Origin: Rhea pennata
Taxonomy: Eukaryota; Chordata; Aves; Rheiformes; Rheidae
Direction: 5' to 3'
Length of the DNA: 64,000 nucleotides
Assembly (NCBI RefSeq): GCF_028389875.1
Contig: NC_084668.1
Coordinates: 17,999,993 to 18,063,992 of the forward strand
Shown: positions 35,301 to 47,300 of the stretch, piece by piece
Numbering within the stretch: position 1 is the stretch's first letter
Layout: each line of letters opens with the position of its first letter
Notes under the pieces: generated by a model
Told to the model about the DNA's origin: nothing
The model's database searches: none
The model's input: the letters and a program-made list of their open reading frames with translations, nothing else
Position numbers and translations under genes: made by a program

Positions 35301-38300
35301 CCTTTCCTCTGCCCCAGGAGCAGGCTGAGCCGGGGCACATTTGGGGGCAAGGAGGGAAGCGGGAGCTGCCCGTGCCCCGTGCCCCAGGGCAGCCCCTTCC
35401 CGCGCAGGCCGGTTGCTCCCCAGCAGTGCCGCAGGGAGAAGCGCGTGTCGCAGCCGTCTTTGGTCCCTCTCCTTGCAGTATGTGCAGTGGCACCACGGGG
35501 CACAGGGCGGGTGCTGGGCTATGGGCTGTGCGCTCGCGGCCGGCGCGGCGCGGCCCGCTCGGATCCCAGCCGGCCCGGCACCGCACAGCGAGGGGCATGC
35601 TTCTCCAGCCGGAGGAGCTGCGCTCGCGGATTCGCCCTCCGCCGCAAGGTCCTGGGGCTGTGCGCAGCGGCGGCGGCTCCCCCGCGGGGACGGCCACGCT
35701 GGCAGCGACCCTGGCGGCTCAGCACCCCGGCCATTTATCTCGGCGCCTAATTTTAGGCCTTTGCTTTGCAGAGCTCTGTCCACGGTTAGTGCCAGCTGCC
35801 CCTTCCCTGCCAGCTCTCCTCACATGCTGCGCTCTCGGGGCCCGAACGGGAGCCGAAACCTCCCCTTGCCACCTCCTCCCTCCGGCCCCGGCGAAGCCTC
35901 AGCTGCTCCCAGGAGGGATCGCCGCTCCTGGGCCGGGCGCGAAGCGCTGCCTCGAGCTCCCCGCTGTGTCGCGCCTGCAGCGCCGGGCGCGGGCCCGGCC
36001 GGCTCCCCGCTGCCCACGGGGCCGGACCTGCGCGGCGCGGAGGAGCGGCGCAGGCTGGAGCTGCGGCGGGCGCAGCTGTCCAGTCACTCAGCTGCCCCCC
36101 TGCCCCGGGTCCCGCTGCCGGGCAGTTATTTTTGCCGAGGAATGTGCCGTCCCCTCGGTCTGCGGTAGGTCGCAGGGCTTGTGTTACAGGCTGAGACCCG
36201 GGCCCGCACGCGAGTAAATATAGCGCCGCCGCGCTCGGGACCAGCAGCCCCCCGGCTGCTGGGGACCGTAGCTCCCGAGGGTCCCCCTGCGGCGTGCCGA
36301 GGGCTCGTCCCTGGGCACAGTCTCACCCCGCATCCCCACCTCCTGTAGTGCCACCCCTGCACTGCACGCCGGCCTCTCCCGGCACCGCCGGCAGCTCTGC
36401 AAGGCGCAAACACATGAAAGATTCATGATCAAACCTCCTCACGTCCGAGATGGCTGCGCGCACCAGCAGCCATCAATTATTCAGCGCCCGGCGCCACCGG
36501 CTCCGGGGCACTGGTGGCCGGGGCCAGGCGGCCGGCGCCTGGCCGGCGTTGCGGCGTACGGCGGGGACAGGATCCGCGCGAGCTGCTGGGGAGCGCGGGG
36601 AAGCCCAGCAAGGTGCGGAGCAGGGAAAATAACGCTGCATGCTGAGCAGGTGCTTGCTGACTGCTGCGCTCCATACTGGTGCATCCCTCCGGCGAGGCCA
36701 GAGCAGGGTGGTGGCGGGGGCCGCGAGCGGAGCTCGCCGGGAGATTCCCGCTGTGGCAGCTCTGGCTTTTGCACGACTCGCCTGGTGCGCGGTGTCTCCA
36801 CAGAAACCCCGCGGCATCACTTGGAGTGTGGGACTGCCAAAAACGTTGTATAAACAGCTCCTTTTATACTGGGTAATTTGCAAGTTAGTACAAAGCCGTG
36901 AAAGGCGCCACGTTGGGAGCCATGGGCTGGGAGGAGAAGTGGAGAGAAGCTGCCGGAGCTGCCAAGCCCTGTGCTGCGTGCGTGCTGGCACGGGGCGGCC
37001 CGCTCCCCCGGCAAGGGGTGAGCGGCAGGAGGGCAGGCACTTGCTGGAGGGACCCCCTCCACCAGCTTCCCGCCGATGCCCCGCAGTGGGGCACTCTCCT
37101 CAGGGGCACCATTCCCTGGAGCGTGAGGTGTCCCGTGCTCCTGGGGCCCAATGGAGCGAGGGAGCAATGTGGCTGGCAGGGGTGTTGGCAGCCCCCTCCC
37201 CGCGAGCCCATCTGAGGGCACTAATAGGCCTTAATGGCCCTAAGGTGCCCCACCCGAGACCTGGACCCCCCACCCCGGGCCTGCACCCCATGCGCACCCA
37301 GGAGAAGGGGGCTGCCTGTGCCAGCGGTGCCGGGCTGGCAGGAGGCTGGCCGGCGGGTATTGCCATGCGTGGATCTCGGCCGTGGCACTGCCACGGGTTG
37401 TTCTTATCCCCGTCAGGGTGGGAGCCCTGGTCACGGGCAGTGCCCCGCGGTGCTGCACCACAGAGAAGAGCAGCCTTTGCCTCGGGTGGCCGGCGGGGGA
37501 CAGTGACACAGCAGGGGCCGTCGTGCTGGGCAGGGCAGGGGTCTCGGGCCCCCCGGTGCCAAGCCAGCAGGCAGGGGCAGGGCAGGACGCGTGCCTGCCC
37601 GCATCCCCCCGCCCGCGGCTGCCCTCGCTGCCTGCGCCCCGCGAGCCTCCCTGCACCCCACGAGCCTCCCCGCGCCCCGCGAGCCTCCCCGCGAGCCTCC
37701 CCGCGCCGTCGGTCGCTGCGTGCGCCGTGTGCCGGGGCTGGCGAGGAGGCGGAGGCGGAGGCAGGCGGAGGAAGGATGGAGGGAGGAGCACTCCAGTGAT
37801 GCTTCATGCTCGCAGCTCCAGCCCTCCGGAGCCCGACCTGGCGAGCCCCTTCCTCCCCCAGCGCCGGCCCCGGCCGCAGGCGGCGGAGCATGCTCCCGGC
37901 AGCGCCGGCCCCGCGGCCGTGCTGACATTGGGGACCCCGCCGGGAGCGGGCTGGCGTCCTGCCGGGCCCGAGCCAGTGTGGCTGGGCCAGCAGGGCTCTG
38001 CAGAAGCATGAAGAAGATCTGGGTGAAGAAACGCTTCCAGGTAAGGGCTCCTGTGCCCGGCAGCGCACGCAGGAGGGGGCAGTGCCAGCGAGCCGGAGCG
38101 CATCCAGCCGAGCTGGAGATGGAGGTGTCCCTCCGGTGCTGTCCCTGCCACCTGGGGCTCCCCAGGGCTTCACCTATGGCCAGCTTCAGCCCAGCCTGCT
38201 GAGCTGCCAGCTCCCTGCTGTCCCCAGCACCCTGGGCAGCGCTGCCCCAGGAGGGGCATGAGGCAGGTGCCTGGCACCGCCTTTGCCAGGCACCATCCCC

Positions 38301-41300
38301 GGGAGCTGGGCTCTGACCCCCTCCCTGGGCTCCCCCTCCCCGCGCCCCCCTCTCCCCTCCCTGCCCTCCCGAGCCGCGGTAGCAAATGGAGGCTGCTCCA
38401 TGGCTCCCTCCCGCCCCGCCGCCGGTGGTCACGGACCTGGAGACGGAGGCTTTGCATGCGTCATCCCCTCCGCGTCAGGAGCATGCCCGGCAGAGGCACA
38501 GCTCCTCCGCGGGGCCCCTCGCCGCACGCTCTGCCGCTGAGCAAGGACGTCACTTGGCCGTGGGGGGAGGCCAGGGATGGGCCTTCCAGGAAGGCCCCCC
38601 GGCTCCCCCAGGGCACTCGCCCCCCTGGTACGGGGTGCATGCCCTCCCCCCCCGGGTGTCCCCCTGCCTGGCTGCAGGTGCTCACCACCCCGGGGGCCGG
38701 GCGGGTGCAGGAGGTGCCTGGGGACACAGAGGAGGGTGGGCAGGGGTGAGCTAGACCCCTCCGAGCTGGGAGTGGGGCACTGGGGGTGTTTGTCCCCCCC
38801 CCCCCCCGCCATGGGGCAGGGAGGGTCAGGCTGGCTGCCCTTGGGGATGGCGTGCCTGGGGGCTTGGTGCCTGCGGGGGGACGGCTCCGCTCCATCAGCC
38901 CGGGCGCTGGGGGTACCCAGGCCGCCGCAGTGGCAATCGCTCCGCATCAGGCGAGCCACCCCCTGCCTCCCCGTCTCCCGTCTGTCCCTGCTCCTTGTCT
39001 GTCAGCCTTGCGCGCGTAGCAGCAGCGCGGCGTGGTGCTGGGCTCCGCGCGTCAGGCCAAGCCAGGCTGCGAGCGCTGTGCTCCGAGTCCCCAGGAGCCC
39101 CTTCTCCCCACGGCTCCCCTGGGGCCTGCGGTCCTGCCCAGGATGGCGAAGCCCTCTGCGAGCCCCGGGAAAGGAGCCCAGCCCCGGGAGGGTGGGTCTG
39201 CGCATCGCTCGGGGCTGAGCCCCGGCATGGTGCTGAGCCCCGGCAGGGTGCTGAGCCCAGCCAGCCCCCCCGGCTGGGCGGGCGCAGGGCAGGCTCCAGG
39301 GGCTCTCAATTCTTTTTCCTGGGGTGCAAAGGAAACCCCAGGCAGGGAGCATGTGCCCAGCAGGCATTGGAGCCCAGATCCTGGCCCCACAGCGCACCCC
39401 GTGCTCCGTGCTGCTCCTGCCGCCTTTGCACCGCTGTGCCCAGACCGTTCCCCTCCTAGAAAGCAGAGGGGCAGCTCTCTCCCGCCGGCCGGAGCCGCGG
39501 CTTGGCGACCTTGCGTCTCCCAGCACTCGGTGCCCAGCCGAGCGGTGGCGAGCGCCATGCCCGCGGAGGGTCCGGGCTGCGGGGCGCCCCCATCCCGCAG
39601 GGACCTGTTGCGGTGCGTGGGGGAGAGGGCGCAGCCGCCCCGCTGCTCCGGGGCACGGAGCCGGCCCCGGCCAGCTGGCTGCGCTCACCAGATTGGGTGG
39701 GGAGCTGATGGCGCCGGTCCCCAGGGAAGCCACGAGAGCACCCGATAATGGCACTCAATTGCATTTTCATTTTTTAATGGGGGAATTATCTGCTGATGGT
39801 GCAGTTAATCACTCGTGTATCTTTCCCTGGCCTGGAAGACGGGCTGCCAGCCAGAACCGGCACAGTCAGCCGAGGCGGGAGGTGAAGCCCAGCTCAGCCT
39901 GAATACAAATGTGTCTCGTGCAGTCGCTGCCCTCAGGCCTGCGCCGCATGCAGGGAGGGCTGCAGGCTGGCAAAAGCCCCCACACGCCGCCTGCTAGCTG
40001 GGGGCTGCTGCAGTGGTATGGTTTGGGGCTTGCAAAATGATCTTGCTATCCTTACAGAGGGCAGATGAGCCTTGGCTATGCTTGTCTGTCTGTCTCTGGT
40101 GGCTGTCTGTCTGTGCATCCCGGGATCGCCCAGACCAGCTGGAAAACAGGCTTGGTCCAGGCCTGGCCGCCCAACCCTGCCAGCCTGCCCCCTGCATCCC
40201 CTTAGCATCCTGCTTGCCCTGCCTGCCTTGGAAACTGCCCCATCCCTCTGCTTTCCTGGGAGACGGCATTGGTGCCGCCGGGCCCAGCAGCTGGGTCGCC
40301 CCCACGCCGCTCTCTGCCTTGGCGAGCAGGAGCCCAAGTGCTGAACTGCTGGCACGGATGGCAGCCGAGCTGGCGAGGAGCTCCCAGCCCGCCGGGGCGG
40401 CGGGAGCACGCGTGGCTCCCACGCCTCCAGCCCCTTGCAGACAGGACAGTCACGTGCCGCTTGTGCCAAGGCGGCCACCCGTGCAGCTGGCGCGACCGCC
40501 GCGCGGGAGGGAGGGCGGCTGCTGCCCCTGCGCTGGGTCCATGCCTGGCTGGCTGCATCTGGGCCAAAGCTTAGAAGATGCTTTGCTGGCCCGCTCCCCG
40601 TGCTGGCACGCACTGTGGCTTCGAAGGGGCTGCGAAGCACTTGGGCACCTGCCCGGGCCAAGGCCCTGCTGCAGCCGGCTCCTGCCCACAGGCAGGGGAG
40701 CAGCAGTGCCAGGGCAGCCAGGTGCACAGGGCCCTTCACCCCCCGGGACCCTGGGCTCGCCCGTGGCTGGGATGCACCCGCCTGGATCAGGCCGCTGCCA
40801 CGTCTTGGAGAGGCAGCCGGGGAAAGGCGCTCGAGGTGCAAGAGGGTCGGCGTTGCCGGGTGCACCCAGCTCCGAGCTGCTCAGCTAGGTGACGGTGGGA
40901 GCCCGTTAGTGCCAAGCGTGGGGCCGAAGAGCGCGACGGGCAGAGCGCGGCCGCTGCAGAGCCTGCTGGGCTCCGCGCGGCGGGAGGGAGGCCCGAGCGC
41001 CCCGCGTGGCCGGGAGCCAGCGGCTGGGGCAGAGCCACGGCTGGCCCCGCGACGCGGCGCTGGCGGCGCCGGGCGCCCGAGCTGGCGAGCAGGCACATGC
41101 GCGCGGGGAGCGCCTCGTCGCGGGGCCGGGCTGCTCTCGGGGATGATGTGCGTGTCACTGCAGCGCGTGCCAGGATGGGAGCAGAGACCTTGGAGACACC
41201 AAGGGCTGTGTGCGCACCGGCGCGCACGTGTGTGCGTGTGTGTGTGTGTGTGTGCACGCGCACAGGCGTGGCTGGCTGTGTCTCTGCACATGGGCGCGTG

Positions 41301-44300
41301 TGTGCCTGTAGGTGTGGGTGTTGTAGCGGGGGGGGTGGTGTACTGTGCGTGTGTGCGTGGTGGTGGCTGTGCTCTGCTGGGGGAGGGAGAGCATGTGCGA
41401 GGAGGGCCGTGCCGTGCCGTGCCGAGGCGTGTGTGTGAGCGGCGCTGCGTGTGCTGTGCTGCGTGCGCCAGGCTGGTGCCGCGTGTGCAAGCGGCGCCGT
41501 GTGTGCCGTGCAGGGGCGTGCGTGTGAGGGGTGCTGCGCGTGCCACGTTGGTGCACGTGTGCAAGCAGGGCCATGCAGGTGCCACGTGAGTCACGCCGTG
41601 GCGCGCGTGCGAGTGGCGCTGTGCGCGCCGGGCAGCCGTGCACGTGGTGCCGCCTGTGCCGCGCTCCTCCGGCGTGCGACACGAGGGCGCCGTGCCCGTG
41701 GCCCCACGTGGGTCGTGGCCCCCCCGCCCCGCTTCAGAGAGGGCCGCAGGGAGGGCTCGGCCGGACGTGCCGGGGGGTCTGCAGCGCCCAGAGGGGGGCC
41801 GCCCCGCTCAGCAGCACCGGCGGGGTGCTGCCCGCCCGCCCCGGCCGTGCTGCGGGCTGCCGGCCTGCAGGGGTAACGCTCTTCTCTCTTTTCCTTTGCA
41901 GAAAACCGGCCACTCGCGGCGCTTCGGGCGCTTCACGCATGGTGCGTTGAATTACCAGGACCCCGTCCGTCCCGCGGCCGGGATCGGGGGTCTGACCCAT
42001 GCGAAGGGGCCCTGCCTGCTCCGCCTGCAATGCTGGGGAGGGGGCGAGGGGGGGCCGGGGCTGAGCGCCCCCTGCGAGGCTGGACCCCGTGGGCCCAGCG
42101 CCTCCAGACGCTGCTCCCGGTTCACCGTGGGAGCCCAGGCCGAGCCGGGGGGCTGGCGCCTGCTGGCGTTGGGGCTGGGTGGGGGGCTTCAGGGTAGCGC
42201 AGCACAGGGGCCATGCGTGGGGCGGACAGGGATGGTGCAGGACCGCCCCGGGGCAGCTGGCACAGTGTGTGTGAGGGGCTGCAGTGGGGCAGGGGACACT
42301 GTGCCCTCCCCTTGCGCCCCAGCCCGGCCGTACGGGGCTCGGTGCTCCTCGCACGGGGCATGCCTGCGGTGCCGCCGCGGTCCGGCCACGCGCTGCCCGC
42401 GAGGCGGAGCGCGGGGCTGCGCCGGCGCTGCGGCCGTGGGGCTGGCCCGTGGGGCCGCGCGGGGCGCCGCCGTGCCGCGGGGAGGGGGTGCCGCGCAGCG
42501 CACCGGCGGTTCGGTCTGCGCGAGCCGGGAACGGGTAGCTGCGAGCTGCAGAGCGAGCGAGCGGCGGGGCGCCCAGGAGGTGCCGGACCGTGCCCCACGG
42601 GTGCTCCTTGGCCACTGCCGTGCGCTGGTGGGGGGCACTGTCGCGGGGCCCTAACGTGGGGCAGATGCCGAGCTGTGCGCCCCCTCCCCGGACTGCCAGC
42701 CCGGCGTGTGGGGCCAGGCGCCCCGGCCCGGCCGCAGCGCCGCCGCGGCGGGATGCTGCCCCGTGCCGACGTGGTGGGGGCTGGGGACAGGCGTCCTCCC
42801 CCCCGCCCCACGCGTCTCCGCAGGCCGGGCCGATAACCGGGTGTTGATGTCTCTCTCTCTCTTGCTGCCCCTATGGAAGCGAAGTTTTCCGCTCCTGCAG
42901 GAAGCAAAGCTACGGTAGGACGGCGCTCGCCCCACGCCGCCCCCCCTGGCGCTGCCCCCCGCGCCCACGCTGCCCCGCCATCTCCGCCGGCCGCCCTGCC
43001 CCTGCCTTTCGCCGCCCGCCCCCACCCTCCATGCCGCCCGCCGCAGCCGCTGCCCGCCTTGCCCCACGGCGCGGCACGGCTCCCGCCTGCCCCCCGGCGC
43101 ACTCGGCTCTTCCCTGCCCCGGCGCTGCTCTGCCCATGCCCTCGGCTCCCCGCAGACCCTGCGGTCGCGGCCCCTGGCCCCACCTCGACCCACGCCGCTC
43201 TGCCACCGTGGCCTCGGTGGGTCCGCGGGAGGCAGTGCCGGCCCCCCCGGCGGCCCCCACGTCCCCTCACCCTCCGCTTTCCTCCCCCCCCCCCACCCCA
43301 CAGACTCGGAGACCGGCGAGGATGAGCCCGGGGACCCCCAGGTGACGCAGCGCAGCGAGCTCCAGGATGAGACGGCCTTCAGCACGCCCACGGGTGAGCG
43401 GCAGGCCCCCAAGCGCCGTGCCGCGCCATGCCACGCCACGCTGCGCGGCGCGGGCGGGCAGGGCCGTGGGGTCGGGGCCCCGTGCCAGCTGCGCGCCCGG
43501 GGCAGGGTGCTGGGCTGCGCACGCCAGCACCCCGCGGCGGCTCACCCCGCTCCTTCCAGGCGAGTCCGACACGCTGGTGGACGCCTCCGCGAACACGACG
43601 CCGACCTCGGCGCTGGCCCTGTCGCAGGCGGAGGAGCGCTCCAGCTGGTCGGGCAGCCAGCAGACCGTGGTGGAGAAGGAGACGGACGCCAGCCTCCCCG
43701 CAAGGGGACCCTACCTCCGCCCCGGTGCCCGGCAGCCGCAGGGATCCCCAAGGCAAGCAAACGCGCAGGCCCCGCACGGCGCCGAGGTGCGGCACCTGGG
43801 CGTCGAGCCGCTGGTGCGGGCATCACGGGCTAATCTGGTGGGCACGAGCTGGGGGTCGGAGGATAGCCTTTCGGTGGCCAGCGACCCCTACGGCAGCGCC
43901 TTCAGCCTGTACCGAGGACGGGCGCTCTCGCTCCACGTGTAAGTAGCCCTGGGAAGTGCGCGGAGGGGACGTCGCGCTGGGGCCATCTCCTTCCAACCCC
44001 TGCAGCCATCTTCTCCCCTCTGCCTGGGGCTTTCTTTGGCTTCTCCCTGCTGGAGGAGGAACGGAGGCTCTGAGCCGTCGGCAGCACTGTCCCCTGCAGC
44101 AGCCTGGGGAGAGGAGGGGACAGGTATTGGGGTGAGGGGGCCGGACCCGGCAGGTCCTGGAGCTGCGTCCCTTCTGCTGTGGCTAGACTGAGCTGCCAGG
44201 GCTCTGCCGCACTCGGTCCCCGTGGCACAGGGGACCCGCCGTGGCGCAGGGACCTGCTGACGAGCTCGGAGCCCCCTTCCCTCCCCGCCGCCTTTGGTTT

Positions 44301-47300
44301 CCCATGCCCGCAGGCTGCTCCTTCGACCTCCATCCTGCCCCTTTGCGTTCGAGGCTGCTTGTTCCACCAGAACCTCATCTCCACCTTATGATTTCTGCAC
44401 GGCAAACTTCAGCCCTGCTGGCTGCACTGCCGGCGGGGCCAGGCGGCGGGGCTGGGGCGGCGGGCTGGGAGGACATGCCTGGAGCGGAGGGGTCGGTGCC
44501 TCCCCCGCCTGCCCCATCGAAGACCTGGCCTGGGCCGGGTGCACCAGGACATCCCTGGGGCGCCCCACGGCCCTCCTCCCTCCATCACGGTCTGCACGGC
44601 AGCCCTGGGAGGGGCACTTGCTGCGTGTCCCAGTGTCACAGCCCCAGACACCTCTGCCCGGACGGATGCCCCAGTCCCCGGTGGTCTCAGCACGGCTGGA
44701 CCCCTGCGGGCTCCACAGTCCCGGGGTCACCATGCTCCCGCTGTGGCGGCGCTGGGGTCGGGGCTGGCAGGGCTGAGGCAGCGCGCGGGCGAGGAAGGGC
44801 TCTGAACCGCTCTCCTGTGTCCTCTCTGCTTGCAGCAGCATCCCCCAGGGGGGCTACCGGAGAGATGACCCCCACGGCGGCTCCGTGTCTCCGAAGCCCG
44901 GTGCCGAGCCCCCGAGATCCCCTGCGGCCCTGCCACTGACCACCAAGCCCCCCATCCTCCGCTCGCCGTCCCCCCGCGCTGGCCCGTGCCCACTCCCGTC
45001 CTCCGGAGCCATGGGCCAGCCCGGTGTCCATGGCCCTGGCGTCCCCTCCTTCACCCCCGTCACCCCCCGCAAGAAGTCCGCGGTGCCGGCCGAGTACCAG
45101 GACACTGTCCCTGAGGAGTACGAGGAGAAGATCAAGAAGCCCAAGTCCTCGGGGTACTCGCAGGCCAGCACGCAGGAGTCCCGTCCTCAGACGCCCATGA
45201 GCGACACGTCCAGCCGCGTCTCCATCCGGGCATCGCCCAAACTGGTGCGCTCCGGCTCCAGGATCTTCGAGAGGCTGCAGTACTTCGAGGAGCGTCGGAA
45301 GAGCCTGGAGCAGGCGGACAGCCCCTTCCCCGCGCAGCACCCCTGGCTGCCCCTGCGCAAGACGCGCTCCTTCGACCAGCCCGGCTTGGACTCGCGCCGG
45401 CCCTGCACGCCGGGCAGCTCGCAGGAGGACGTGCGGGACGGGACGCGCTCGGAGCTGGGCAGCGCGGCCTGCCGGCGCCTGGCCTTCCGCCAGAAAGCCG
45501 CCTCCTTCGACGAGCGGGGCAGGTTCGCCAGCCGCGTCTACGACATCGAGCACAAGTTCTCGGAGGAGCTGAGCCGCATCAAGCGGACGGTCTCCAAGCA
45601 GCAGCTGAGGCGCTCCCAGGAGCTGGGGAAGCCCGGGCCGCCCCGAGCGCCATCGCCCCAGGCGGCGAGCGAGCCCGCGGCCCCCCGGGCGCACCGGACC
45701 CAGTCTTTGCAAGGCGCCGCCGGCCGCAGAGCCCCGCCGCAGAAGGCCTTCCCGCCGGCGGAGAACACGCACGTCATCCAGCACCTCGCGCTGTCCAGCG
45801 TGGCGCTGGTGGGGCCCAACGACGAGCCGGGGCGGGGGGCGCCGCGCGGGCGGAAAGCCCTGGCGCGGAGCAGCCTGCCCGCGGAGGCGGCGGAGGCGGG
45901 CGCCAGGAAAAGTCTGCAGCAAGAAGGCACCGGGGAAGTGAAGAAGAAGGAGCAGTGGCCGTTAGCGCAAGCCACCCCGCTGGCACGGGCGGCTCCTCCG
46001 GAGGCGGGCGCCGCCAAAGGGATCCCGTGCCCGGATGGGGACCCCGCCGGTGGAGCCAGGGCCCCTGGGCCAGGGGGCGAAGCCCTGGCCGCGAGGCTGG
46101 CCGTGCCCCACGGGCTGTACCGGCGGCCGGAGGGGCCCTCGGAGGTGCGGTTCCTGCCCTGGGCGAAGCCGGGCCTGGAGCAGGAGGCCCGCCTGGAGAA
46201 AAGCTGGGCTGGGCAGCACGGCGCGGGCAGGGAGCCGGAGAGAAGGCAGCCGAAGGTGTCAGAGAAGAAAGACAGCATCCGGACGGCTCAGGAAGGCAGG
46301 AGCACGCGGAGCAAGGGGAAGGGGCGCCGAGCCAGGCCCACCTCTCCGGAGCTGGGTAGGGCATCGCTTTCCTGCTTGCCATGGGCACAGAGGTGGCCCA
46401 GCCATCCCCTGTGCGGGCTTAGGGACCCCAGTGTGCCCCTGCCCCAGCACCACCTGCCCATCCCTGGCCACGGGGTGCCCCCAGCTGCACCAGAGAGAGC
46501 AGAGATGGGGCAGGCGGCGGGCACAGCCTACTCTGGAGGTTGCCTCCTTGACACCAACCAGCTCTATAACCCAGACAAACCGGAGTACCGGTTTGCTGAG
46601 CCTCAAGGTCGCGATGCTTGCTGATGCCTCTCTCTGTGCGTGGCCTGGAGGGATGTGCTGTGCTGGCCTCGGGCACCCGCTGGCACCCAGCCCTGGGCTG
46701 CTCTGAAACCATGCTGGGCCGCAGGGCACCCGTGGCATCTTGGCCCAGGCGGGCTGTGTGCGGTGGTACACACAGGGCACTCTGAGGACATTGTGGCGGC
46801 TTGGCCTGGGGACAGAGATGCCGCGCTGCCTTCCTCCTTCCCTCCGCCGCCACTGCCTCTCATTCCCAGAGCCGCGCTGTCTTTGAGGAGCTCCCTGCTC
46901 CGTCGCGCCCAGCTTGGTCCTGCCCCAGGCACTGCTCCTTGGCTGAGCCTGTCGTGGCTCTTTCCTCTCTGCAGTGGCCCAGGGACCTGCTACCACCCCC
47001 CTAATGACGTGGGGCGTGAGCTGCCAGTGCTCTGGCAGGGGAGGGATGGGCAGAGGGTTACGCCAGCCCCCAGCTCAGCCTGTGTGCTGCCTGGCGCCGC
47101 ACAGGATCTGCTTTCTGTGCCTGCGGGAGACCTCCCTGCCCCGCTCACAGCCATGTGGCTCATCTCTCCCTGTCCAGAGTCCTCCGATGACTCCTACGTC
47201 TCAGCTGGCGAAGACCCCCTGGAAGCGCCCATCTTTGAGATCCCCATTCAGGACACGGCAGTGGCCGTGGGCGCAGAGGTGCTGCTCAAGTGCATCGTCA

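Noticed and set aside
42873-42914. Possible extra SPEG first exon ([14 protein letters not shown]) with a GTAGGA donor
   Set aside because: It ends in phase 0, whereas the common exon at 43304 requires phase 1. Splicing would shift the frame.
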